From NCBI GenBank assembly GCA_937980205.1, contig CALJKW010000013.1, positions 124,001-188,000 of the forward strand: a DNA stretch of 64,000 nt, in the 5' to 3' direction. Position 1 is the stretch's first letter; each line of letters starts with the position of its first letter. Shown here in pieces: positions 1 through 8,300 of the stretch. The notes beneath the pieces are model-generated. The model had not been told where the DNA came from. It worked only from the letters and a program-made list of their open reading frames with translations, and did no database searches. Both the position numbers and the translations under genes were made by a program. Source of the DNA: an uncultured Myxococcales bacterium (lineage in GTDB: Bacteria; Myxococcota; Myxococcia; Myxococcales; Myxococcaceae).

Positions 1-56
1 GCGTGACGAAGCTGAACATCTACGTCGCGGCCGACAAGTACGCGATGCCGTATTGA
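1..56 (+). CDS. C-terminal end of a gene cut by the window edge
   Basis: The frame that starts at base 3 runs without a stop to TGA at 54-56 and ends in the residues KLNIYVAADKYAMPY. Too little is present to name a family. It is listed because the frame reaches the window edge and is followed by a gap, which fits the end of a gene reading rightward. Confidence 0.45.
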   Translation, partial: VTKLNIYVAADKYAMPY

Positions 57-62
57 AGTAGA

Positions 63-269
63 GTGCCGGGCGTCATGCGTTCTCCCCGTGACGCCCGTCG
101 TGCCGAAGTCGATCGCTTGAAGTGGTGCGAGCGGCCGGTGTTGCTCAAGGTCCTCGTGCACGCGTTCGATCAGGTCGAGCAGACGCATCACGGTCCGCAG
201 CCGCTCGAGCAGCTCGCGCGCGCCCACCGCATTCGCGCGTGGCTCGAGCGGGTGTCGCCGCGCGTGTGA
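63..269 (+). CDS. Possible small basic protein
   Basis: An open frame of 68 codons beginning with GTG, with an in-frame ATG at 75, fills most of the 272-base gap before the kinase gene. The product would be Arg/His-rich and contains a helical-looking stretch (VLLKVLVHAFDQVEQ). No domain is recognised and no clear ribosome binding site is seen. It could be a real small gene or only an open frame caused by high GC; nothing else is visible in this gap. Confidence 0.25.
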   Translation: MPGVMRSPRDARRAEVDRLKWCERPVLLKVLVHAFDQVEQTHHGPQPLEQLARAHRIRAWLERVSPRV

Positions 270-328
270 CACTCCGAAACCTGCGCTTGTCTTTGTTCTG
301 ACGCCCCGCTATCGACGAACGGGGGCGT

Positions 329-1702
329 ATGGACACACCGCTGAGCAAGAGCCCGGAAGAGCCCACGCTGCCGGAGCTGCTCTCCGCGCCGGCGCTCGTC
401 CCCGAGCTCGGCACGTTTGCGGGCCGCTTCCGCCTCGAGCAGATCGTCGCGCGCGGCGGCGCCGGCACCGTGTTCCGCGCCAGCGAGCCGGGCTCCGCGC
501 AGCCCTTCGCCATCAAGGTGCTCGCGATGCCGCCCGACTCGCGCGCCGAGGTGATGGAGCGCTTCGACCGCGAAGTGCGCGCGATGCAGGCCATCACTCA
601 CCCGCACGTCTGCGAGCTCGTCGACTTCGGCAAGCTGCAGGGCTCGGGGCTGCCGTTCCTCGCGCTGGAGTGGATCGAAGGCGAGCGCCTCGGCAAGCAC
701 GTGCGCGAGCGCGGCGGCCCGCTGACCCTCGAGGACACCTGGGCCATCACGAAGCAGCTGCTCGAGGCGCTCACCGCCGTGCACGACAGCGGCTACGTGC
801 ACCGCGACGTCTCGATGAACAACGTGATGCTGTCGGTGGTCGACGGTCGGCTGCACGTGAAGCTCATCGACTTCGGGCTGGTGAAGCCGCGGCCGGGCCA
901 CTACCAGGCGGTCACGCGGCCCGGCGTCATCGTGGGCACTCCGTCGGTGATGGCGCCGGAGCAGTTCGAGCCGCCGCGCGTCGACGAGCGCGCGGACATC
1001 TACGCGGTCGGCGTGCTGCTGTCGTTCATGCTGACGGGCAAAAATCCGCTGCAGGGCGCGACCCTCGCCGAAGCGGGTAAACGTCTGCTCGCGGACCACC
1101 ACGTGCGCCGGCCGAGCGAAGAGGTCGCGCTGCACCCGGCGGTCGACGCGCTGGTGACGCGGTGCCTCGAGCGAGATCCGTCGAAGCGGTTCCCGAGCGC
1201 GGCGCACCTCGCCGCCGAGCTCGAGCGGGTGGTGCGGCACGCGCACTCGTCGTCGCTGAAGACGCGGGCGCGGCGCGTGCTGGCGATGTGCCTCAGGGCG
1301 CGGACTCCGTCGCCGGCGGCCGAGCGCGCTCTCGACGAGATGGTCAGCGTGATGGCGGCCGAGAGCGTCGGCTGGTCGGTGAAGCTCGACGACGGGGCGG
1401 CGCTGGCGCTCGTCGACGCTCCGCCGGACCCCGAGCTCGCGCAGGCCGTGCTCGCCCAGGCCACCGCGCTGATGGAGCGCCTCACCGCCCACGAGCCCCA
1501 CGCCGACGTCGTGCTCACGCTGCACGACGACACGGTGCTGCTGCGGCTCGACAACTCGAAGGTGATGGGCGGGCCGGTGCTCGAGATGCTGCGCTGGCCG
1601 CTGCCGGACGAGGGCAGCGTGTTCGTCTCGGCGCCGATGGTGAAGCTCTTGCCGATGCTGAAGGGGCGCGCGCGCTACGGGGACGTGACGAGAGTCGTCT
1701 AG
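329..1702 (+). CDS. Cytosolic Ser/Thr protein kinase
   Basis: A 457-residue Hanks-type kinase. The kinase domain spans about residues 30-300: Gly-rich loop ARGGAGTVFRA, ATP-binding Lys in AIKVL, catalytic loop HRDVSMNN near residue 157, DFG in IDFGLVKP, and the APE motif in MAPEQ. The catalytic loop has Ser where HRDLKPxN kinases have Lys; the related HRDVSPxN form is common in myxobacterial kinases, so activity is still likely. A C-terminal region of about 150 residues has no recognised domain. No membrane segment is visible, unlike the kinases at 24160, 41250 and 45380. The ATG at 329 is the first start in the frame. The gene converges on the lipoprotein gene to its right, with a tandem-repeat element between them. 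Confidence 0.9.
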   Translation: MDTPLSKSPEEPTLPELLSAPALVPELGTFAGRFRLEQIVARGGAGTVFRASEPGSAQPFAIKVLAMPPDSRAEVMERFDREVRAMQAITHPHVCELVDFGKLQGSGLPFLALEWIEGERLGKHVRERGGPLTLEDTWAITKQLLEALTAVHDSGYVHRDVSMNNVMLSVVDGRLHVKLIDFGLVKPRPGHYQAVTRPGVIVGTPSVMAPEQFEPPRVDERADIYAVGVLLSFMLTGKNPLQGATLAEAGKRLLADHHVRRPSEEVALHPAVDALVTRCLERDPSKRFPSAAHLAAELERVVRHAHSSSLKTRARRVLAMCLRARTPSPAAERALDEMVSVMAAESVGWSVKLDDGAALALVDAPPDPELAQAVLAQATALMERLTAHEPHADVVLTLHDDTVLLRLDNSKVMGGPVLEMLRWPLPDEGSVFVSAPMVKLLPMLKGRARYGDVTRVV

Positions 1703-1764
1703 ATACGCGCGAGCGCGTGACGAGACGGCGCTGGCGCCGGGCTCGTGCGGCTGAGGCGGAAGAA

Positions 1765-2030
1765 GCCGGGGACGTCGACGCAGACGTTGCCGGGGACGTC
1801 GACGCTGACGTTGCCGGCGACGTCGACGCTGACGTTGCCGGGGACGTCGACGCTGACGTTGCCGGGGACGTCGACGCTGACGTTGCCGGGGACATCGACG
1901 CTGACGTTGCCGGGGACGTCGACGCTGACGTTGCCGGGGACGTCGACGCGGACGTTGCCGGCGACGTGAACGACTCGACGGGCCCGGGTTCGTTCACTGG
2001 AACGTTCACCGGTACAGGGATGGGAACGCC
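1765..2030 (+). repeat. Composite tandem-repeat element, copy A
   Basis: The 350-base gap between the convergent stop codons at 1702 and 2055 is filled mainly by this element. Eight near-identical 24-base units run from 1765 to 1956; each contains GACGTCGACGCTGACGTT followed by GCCGGG, with one or two changes in a few units. They are followed at 1966-2000 by a 35-base core with arms GTGAACG and CGTTCAC around a central GGGCCC. A short degenerate tail with GGAACGTTCACCGG follows. The core recurs inverted at 5279-5313. The units are multiples of three, so open frames run through them, but no start, domain or codon pattern supports a protein. Confidence 0.9.
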
Positions 2031-2052
2031 TACGCGCGCGCGTTCGGCGCCT

Positions 2053-4497
2053 CTAGTTCGGCGGAATCACGCCGCGCAGATCCGCGGTGCACGCATAGGT
2101 CGAGTCGAACGCGGCCTGCATGAACCCAGGGTCGAGCGGCATCTCCGGCAGCTCGACCAGCGTCGTGCCGATCTTCACGCGCCCGGAGACCACGTTGCTC
2201 TTCCCGCGGAACGAGCCGTTCTGCGCGGCGAGCGTCACCTCGGGCAGCTCGAGCGAGAACACCTTCGCGCCGGCCTGCAGCGTCGCGCGAGCGCCGGTGA
2301 GCGTGATGCGATCGAACTGGGCCACCGGCGTGGGGATCTCGAACCGTCCCGGGTCGCTCGCGAGCTCTCCGAGGATGGGCTTCATGTACGTGGTCAGCCG
2401 CCCGGCGTGAATCGTCAGCTTGCCCGCGGGCGCGCTCTGCCCCGGGGCGATCGACCACGCGGCGAAGTCGCTGAGCTGAATGTCGCTCAGGTCGAGCGTC
2501 ACGGCGTCGCGCGTACGCGGGATGATGGAGGCGACGACGAGCAGGCGGGTCTCGCGCTCTCCGACGACCTTGCGCGAGCCACTGACGGTGCTGCGGCCCG
2601 AGGCGTAGCGGCGGCCGCCGGTGCAGCCCTGGTCGACCTGGGCGTCTCCACGCGGGGCGAGCTCGCAGCGGCTGACCGACCACGTCATCGAGCCGATCTC
2701 TCCGGCCTCGCCGATGACCTCGTCGGGGTTCAGCTTCTTCAGCGTGCCGTCGAAGCCGCAGGACGTGTCCTTGTTCACCATCGACGCGACGGTGCCCGCG
2801 GTCTGCACGACGAGGCGCGCGACGTTCTTCGCCAGCGCTTCCTTGAACGAGCACTGCTCGTCGTTCTGCGGCACCTTGATGTTGGGCAGGCACGCGTAGG
2901 ACGCGAGGTGGTGCGCGGCCTCGTACGACGGGTCGAGGATCGGCGGCCCCTTCACCGGGATCTGCCGCGCGGTGCCGTCGACGGTGAGGGTGCCCTCGAG
3001 CCAGTTCGTGTGGTCTTCGCGCGGGCCGGCCTGGGCGTCGAGCTTCGAGGCGCCGAGCGTGAGCGGGTACTGCGCGCCGTCGCTGTGGACCTGGACCTTC
3101 GCGTTCGCCCACGAGAGCGAGCGGAAGTAGACGACCGGCGTCTTGATGCTGCACGCGCCGCTGGTGGTGTCGAGCGCGAGCCGCGAGCCGAGCTCGCCGG
3201 TCAGCGTGCCGCTCTCGACGGTGAGGCCGCTCGTCGAGGCGCTGTCGGTCGAGGTGAGGTTCTCGAAGGTCATCGTGAGCACGACCTTCGCGGCGTCGCG
3301 CGAGGTCGGCACGACGGGTGCGGCGGGATCTCCGGTGAGCAGGCCGCGCACGGTCTTGGTGCCGGTCACCGAGACCTTGCCCTGCAGCCTGCGCTCGAGC
3401 ATGTGGCAATCGGTCTTCGCCGCGGTGGCCTGCGCCCACTGCTGCACGCACGCGGAGGAGATCGTGTACGTCACCGAGCCCTCGCCGCCGACGCTGCCCA
3501 TGAGCCGCGCCGACGCCATCACCGTCGGAGATGCGAAGCCGCAGCGGGTGTCGTCGTCGATGACCGACGCGATGGTGCCGAACATCGACACCGAGAGCTG
3601 CGAGGCGCCCTGCGCGAGCCGGTCTTGCAGCGGCGGGCACGAGCGGTCGACCGGCGTCGCGAGGTCGTCTTTGCACGCGTACGACTCGAGGAACTTCGCC
3701 GCGTCGTAGGCGGGGTCGAGGCCGTCTTTGTCGCCGTCCTTCGGCAGCTCGACGGGGCCGCCCCAGACGGTCAGCGTGCCGGAGAGCGCGTTCTCTTCGT
3801 CGCCCCAACGCCCGAGCTGCGCCTTCAGGTCCGAGGTGCCGACGGGCACGTTGAAGCGGCGCGAGCCCGAGTCGACGAACAGCTCGGCGTCTTCGTAGGT
3901 GATGCCGGAGAGCCCCAGCTCGTTCGTCGCCACCGCGCAGACGCCCTTCGTCTTCGAGACGGCGAGCTTCGGCAGCGCGGTCCACGACAGCTTGCCGCTG
4001 ATGACTTTCAGGCTCGCCGGCGAGTCGGTGCGCGCGGAGACGAAGTCGGTCAGCGTCGCGGTGTGCGTGACCGTCGTCGCGTCGGGCCGGTTTGGAATGA
4101 CCGGGTTCACGCTCGAGCCGGTGAGCATGCCCTCGACGACGCGCGTGGCCGAGACGACCACCTTGCCGCCCGCGCTCGTCTCGACGCCGCTGCAGTCTTT
4201 CGAGAGCGCCTCGAGCTGCGCGCCGAAGTCGATGGTGCAGTCGGTGACGGTCCACGTGACGGTGCCGAGCTGACCGGTGGTGCCTTGAACCTTCGCGCTC
4301 TCGAGCGCCGCCTTGCTCTTGAAGCCGCACGTCGAGTCTTCGGCGAGCACCGCGGTGATGACCGCCGCGTTGCGCACGGTGAGCCGCGCGACGCCCTGGC
4401 CGACGGCGCCCGGGTTGAGCCGCTCGAGCTGGCAGCCGGCTGCGAACAGGACCGCGACGGCGAAGAGTGAGGCGCGCATGCCGCGGGTTGATTCCAT
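2053..4497 (-). CDS. Secreted lipoprotein with three internal repeats
   Basis: 814 residues. The start chosen is the ATG at 4497, which has GGGAG nine bases upstream; it gives a signal peptide with hydrophobic core ASLFAVAVLFAAG and a lipobox Cys (AAGC). The open frame continues 18 codons upstream but would overlap the divergent gene's start. The mature part holds three repeats of about 250-260 residues, each with a block such as RLTVRNAAVITA followed by DSTCGF, DTRCGF or DTSCGF, then a TWTV/TYTI/TWSV strand and paired Cys residues. This suggests three disulfide-containing beta-rich domains outside the inner membrane. No family is recognised. Its 3' end faces repeat element A. Confidence 0.75.
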   Translation of the reverse strand: MESTRGMRASLFAVAVLFAAGCQLERLNPGAVGQGVARLTVRNAAVITAVLAEDSTCGFKSKAALESAKVQGTTGQLGTVTWTVTDCTIDFGAQLEALSKDCSGVETSAGGKVVVSATRVVEGMLTGSSVNPVIPNRPDATTVTHTATLTDFVSARTDSPASLKVISGKLSWTALPKLAVSKTKGVCAVATNELGLSGITYEDAELFVDSGSRRFNVPVGTSDLKAQLGRWGDEENALSGTLTVWGGPVELPKDGDKDGLDPAYDAAKFLESYACKDDLATPVDRSCPPLQDRLAQGASQLSVSMFGTIASVIDDDTRCGFASPTVMASARLMGSVGGEGSVTYTISSACVQQWAQATAAKTDCHMLERRLQGKVSVTGTKTVRGLLTGDPAAPVVPTSRDAAKVVLTMTFENLTSTDSASTSGLTVESGTLTGELGSRLALDTTSGACSIKTPVVYFRSLSWANAKVQVHSDGAQYPLTLGASKLDAQAGPREDHTNWLEGTLTVDGTARQIPVKGPPILDPSYEAAHHLASYACLPNIKVPQNDEQCSFKEALAKNVARLVVQTAGTVASMVNKDTSCGFDGTLKKLNPDEVIGEAGEIGSMTWSVSRCELAPRGDAQVDQGCTGGRRYASGRSTVSGSRKVVGERETRLLVVASIIPRTRDAVTLDLSDIQLSDFAAWSIAPGQSAPAGKLTIHAGRLTTYMKPILGELASDPGRFEIPTPVAQFDRITLTGARATLQAGAKVFSLELPEVTLAAQNGSFRGKSNVVSGRVKIGTTLVELPEMPLDPGFMQAAFDSTYACTADLRGVIPPN

Positions 4498-4549
4498 AAT
4501 CAGGGACTCCCGGTCAAACGACGGGATGATGTAGGTGTCGGTCCGACCC
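4498..4549. promoter_or_regulatory. Short divergent promoter region
   Basis: Only 52 bases separate the starts of two divergent lipoprotein genes, so both promoters and both ribosome binding sites must fit here. The minus-strand gene has a clear GGGAG. No convincing -35/-10 pair can be picked by eye. Confidence 0.4.
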
Positions 4550-5221
4550 ATGCGGAAGTTGCTCGTCCTGCTGATGTCACTCGGCGCCTGCGTATGTGGG
4601 CGAGAGCTCGAGCGAGCGGACGGAGGAGAGGGCGGCTCAGGCGGCTCGGGCGGAGGCGCAGCGAGCGTGGACGGGGGCGGCGCGTACGAGTGCGCGGAAG
4701 CGCTGAGCGGGCAGGCGGCAAGCGGCGCATGCCCGCGGTGGTGCTTCGCGAGGGACTTCGGCTGCAGCGACAGCCTGATCTGCGAAGCCGACGGGGGTCA
4801 CCGCGTGGTGCGCGGCTGCCGCGACGGCGGAGCAGTGTCGTGCCTTCCGTTCGCGACAGGAACACGCCTCTCAGGCAGCACGCCGCTGGGCGACATCGAC
4901 TTCCGCAACGCGTGGGGGAGCCCGTCGTGGGCGTTCGCGCGAGACCTGGTGGTGCAGCTCGGCGAGACGCCGACGGCGTACGTCTCTCCGGCCTCGTCGC
5001 TGGGCTTCTACACGTCGATCGATCCGCACGACGCAGGCGAGCTGACGGTGGCGCGGCTGGTGCTCGACGGAGGCGTCGCGTTCGGACCCGCAAGCGTCAT
5101 CCTGGACGCGGTGGACGCAGGTCGAGCGCATGGCTCAGTCATCATCCAAGCGCCAGGCTGGAGCGTGAGCGGAGCGTTCGACATTCCGCTCTGCGCGGAG
5201 ATGGACCGCTCAGGTCCCTAA
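4550..5221 (+). CDS. Small Cys-rich lipoprotein
   Basis: 223 residues from the ATG at 4550. The signal peptide MRKLLVLLMSLGACVCG has a lipobox (LGAC), followed by an acidic, Gly/Ser-rich linker (GGEGGSGGSGGG). The mature domain is Cys-rich in its first half (ECAEAL, PRWCF, FGCSD, LICEADGG, RGCRDGG, VSCLP). A GTG five codons upstream is also open. The same plan of lipobox, Gly/Ser linker and Cys-rich domain occurs in the lipoprotein at 14834-16339. Function is unknown. The gene ends three bases before repeat element B begins. Confidence 0.7.
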   Translation: MRKLLVLLMSLGACVCGRELERADGGEGGSGGSGGGAASVDGGGAYECAEALSGQAASGACPRWCFARDFGCSDSLICEADGGHRVVRGCRDGGAVSCLPFATGTRLSGSTPLGDIDFRNAWGSPSWAFARDLVVQLGETPTAYVSPASSLGFYTSIDPHDAGELTVARLVLDGGVAFGPASVILDAVDAGRAHGSVIIQAPGWSVSGAFDIPLCAEMDRSGP

Positions 5222-5224
5222 TCT

Positions 5225-5384
5225 GGCGTCCCCGGCCACGTTCCCGGCCACGTTCCCGGCCACGTTCCCGGCCACGTGCCGGTGAACGCACCCGGGCCCG
5301 TCGAGTCGTTCACGTTCACGTCCCGGACGTCCTCGTCAGCGTCCCCGTCAGCGTCCCCGTCAGCGTCCCCGTCCGCGTCCCCGG
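5225..5384 (-). repeat. Composite tandem-repeat element, copy B
   Basis: This fills the whole 163-base gap between two convergent stop codons. On the plus strand, four 12-base units CCCGGCCACGTT lie at 5231-5278. The 35-base core is at 5279-5313 in inverted orientation relative to copy A and matches it at 33 of 35 positions. Four 12-base units ending in CGTCAGCG or CGTCCGCG lie at 5330-5377. The core's GTGAACG/CGTTCAC arms and GGGCCC centre are intact. The flanking arrays differ from those of copy A while the core is kept, which suggests that the core is the functional part. Confidence 0.9.
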
Positions 5385-8300
5385 TCACTCGAGGTCGAGC
5401 ACCCGCAGCAATCCCCCGCTGGTGAAATACGCCCGCGTGCCGGCGACGGTGATGCGCGCGTGCATGCGGCGGGGCACCATCTCTCCTCCGGGCGTGCACG
5501 AGGTGAAGTCGCCATTCACCGGGAAGTACCCCATGACCTCGGGCGACATCGGCTCCGAGACATCCACCGAGTAGATGCCCTCGCCGAACGCCTGAGCTGC
5601 CGGCAACCGGTCGGCGGGCGTGATGAGCAGCGTGGCGCCGGTGACGAAGACGCCGTCGAACGCGTTGCCGGTCAGCATCGGCGCGATGCTCGGCGGCAGC
5701 GTGAGCATGCTGGCCGTGGAATCCATCACGCGGCCGATGTCGATGATCTTGAGCCCGTTGACGGTGGCGACGTACGCGTGCGTGCCCTGCATCGCGACGT
5801 CGAGCACCTCGTCGATGACGACCGGCCCGTGAACGATCGGCGCCGAGCCGACCGAGTCGTCGAGCAGCGTGTTGAGCTCGACGAAGTAGAGGTTGTTCCC
5901 CGTGCCGGCGCTGGGCGGGGTCGTGCCGTCGTTCGTCTCGAGGCCGACGGCGACGCGCCCCGCGAGCACCGCGATGTTCGCCATCAGGTTCGGGCCCGTC
6001 GCGGTCGTCACCAGCACCGACCCGACCGAGTCGCCGGCGGCGATCTGCACGCCGCTGCGGTTCTTCGCTTTCCCGGCCGGGAACACCTCGACGTAGACGC
6101 CGCCCGCGCGCACCTCGGCGACGATGAGCCAGTGCCCGAACAGCTCGACGTCGGTGACCCGCGAGCCCGGCAGCGCGACGTTGTACCCGGTCGGCATGTC
6201 CATCGGCTGGTGGTCGGTGAGCGTCTCGATGTTGTTCACGCGGAAGCCGTTGCCCTGGGTGAGGATCTCGACGTCGTCGACGTAGGTCGCTCCGCTCACG
6301 CAGGCGGGGTTCGTCGGCGAGTACGTGCGCTTCGGCGCGAGGCCGTCCTGCAGGTCGAAGACGTACAGCGCGCCGGTGTAGAGGAACGTGCCGAAGACGG
6401 CGGGGTGGTAGCCGGCCCCCGGCTCGGTGGTGAACGTGCGCAGGCCGCGCGGCGAGGCGAGCTCGAGGAAGTGAATGCGCCCGCCGTTCGCGTCGAGCGC
6501 CGAGACCGCCGCGTAGTTCGCGAACGTCACCACGTTCTGCGGGTTGCCGATGCTGTACCTGCCGACGTCGCGCGTGAACGTCGTCTCGGCGGCGTCGAGC
6601 ACCTTGAGACCCGCTCCCTCGTCCGGCAGGAAGATCTGGTGTCCGCTCACGTCGAGCTGGGCCGACCCGGTGTACGCCGACGTGACGGTGGCGGTCATCA
6701 CCGTGCCTCCACTCCAGATGGTGGACATGTTGAAGCCGCTCAGGCCGAAGCTCGACGTCGAGAAGAAGCCGAGGTTGCCGCTCACCGGCCACCGCGACGT
6801 GGCGTTCGGGCCGCCGCTCGAGCTGCCCTGCAGCGCCGGCAGGCCGGGCATCGCCGCCTGCAGCGACGAGGTGAGGTTCACGAAGTGCTGGCCCGACGAC
6901 GCGCCGTCGTTGACGATCATCACGAGCCGGTCGCGCGTCACCGCCGACGTCATCGCCACCGCCGTGCTGTTCCACAGCAGCGGCGCGCTCACGAAGTTCG
7001 CCGCCTGCGGCTGGACGCCGTTGCCGTTGTAGAGCTCGCCGACGTTGAGCACCGCGGTGAAGTTGCCGCTGCCGACGCCGCGGCGGCCGCTGATGACCAG
7101 CTTGTCGCCGATGAGGCCGAGGCTCGTGGCGCGGAAGTTGGCGCCGAAGTCGAGCGCCTGCAGGTTGATGACCGACCACGGCGTCGGGAGCACGTTCGGC
7201 TGCCCCAGGTCGAAGATGCGCAGCGTGCGCGGCGTGAGCATGTAGAGCCACTTGCCGTCGATGAGCAGGTCGCCGGCCTGCACGCCGGACAGGCAGGTGA
7301 CCGCGTCGGTGAAGCCGACCGACGCCGCGACGAACGGCTTGTTCCAGTTCGGGCGCGCGACGCCGCGCTGCACCGGCGACTGCATCTCGCGCAGGTCGAT
7401 GGCGTGAAGGCCCACGTCGCTGGGGTTCGTCAGGCTGCACCCCGCCGACGTCACCAGCGCGTAGAGGAAGTTGCCGTGGCGCACCATGCGGTGCACGCGC
7501 GGCAGGCCCGGCAGGCCCAGCACGGCGAGCTCGTTCGACGACACCTCGCCCGGCTGCAGGCGCAGCGGCTGCTGGCCGGCGTCCGGCAGCCACTGCCCGA
7601 CGTTGCCCGCCCTGTCGACCGGGCGGATTCGAACGTACGTCGTCGCGCCGTTCGGCAGCCCCGACAGCGTCGTGTTCGCGCGCGGCGGAATTCGCACCGG
7701 CGAGACGCCCTCGTTCGCGAAGCCCGCACTCTCGGTGTCGGAGAACGTCGGCGCCGCGCCGTAATAGACGTCGTAGTGGTCGATGTCGGCCGAGCTCGAC
7801 TGCTGGAAGTACACGGTCGCGCGCTCGTCGCCGTTGTCGATCCACTCCGGGCGCCAGGTGATGGGGTCGGGCGGGTTGGTGTCGGCGTGCACGATGAGGC
7901 GCGCCTCACCGCTCAGGTTGCCGGCGTCGTCGCGCGCGCGCAGGCGGAACTCGTTGCGCACGCCGGTCTCTCCGCCGTCGTTCTCCTCGAAGAACTCGAA
8001 CCGCGAGGGCTGACCGGGCAGGTGCGTCGTCGGCGTCCACGACGTGATGGGCCGGCCGGTCGAGTCGAGGCCGCCCAGCTTCTCGTACGTGTAGAAATAC
8101 GTGTCGCTCGACGGGGCCACGTCGATGACGAACGACGTCATGTTGGGGTCCGTCGTGTACCGGTCGGACAGGTTCACCACCGGCGTCGTCGGCGGCGTCG
8201 TGTCGAGGATGATGTCGTCTTCGAGGATGTTCGACGTGTTGCCCGCCGCGTCCTTGTAGCGCAGGCAGACCCGCTTGCTGCCCTCGCCGCCCGAGAGCTG

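Noticed and set aside
1765..1956. Regular 24-base repeats considered as a CRISPR array
   Set aside because: The units are directly adjacent with no unique spacers, and no cas gene is nearby.
1745..1969. Repetitive frames through the repeat arrays considered as proteins
   Set aside because: They have no domain, no Shine-Dalgarno and simple composition; unit lengths divisible by three explain the open frames.
1162..4470. Long plus-strand frame crossing the kinase end, repeat A and the triple-repeat lipoprotein
   Set aside because: It is out of frame with the kinase and antisense to a lipoprotein with a clear signal peptide and internal repeats.
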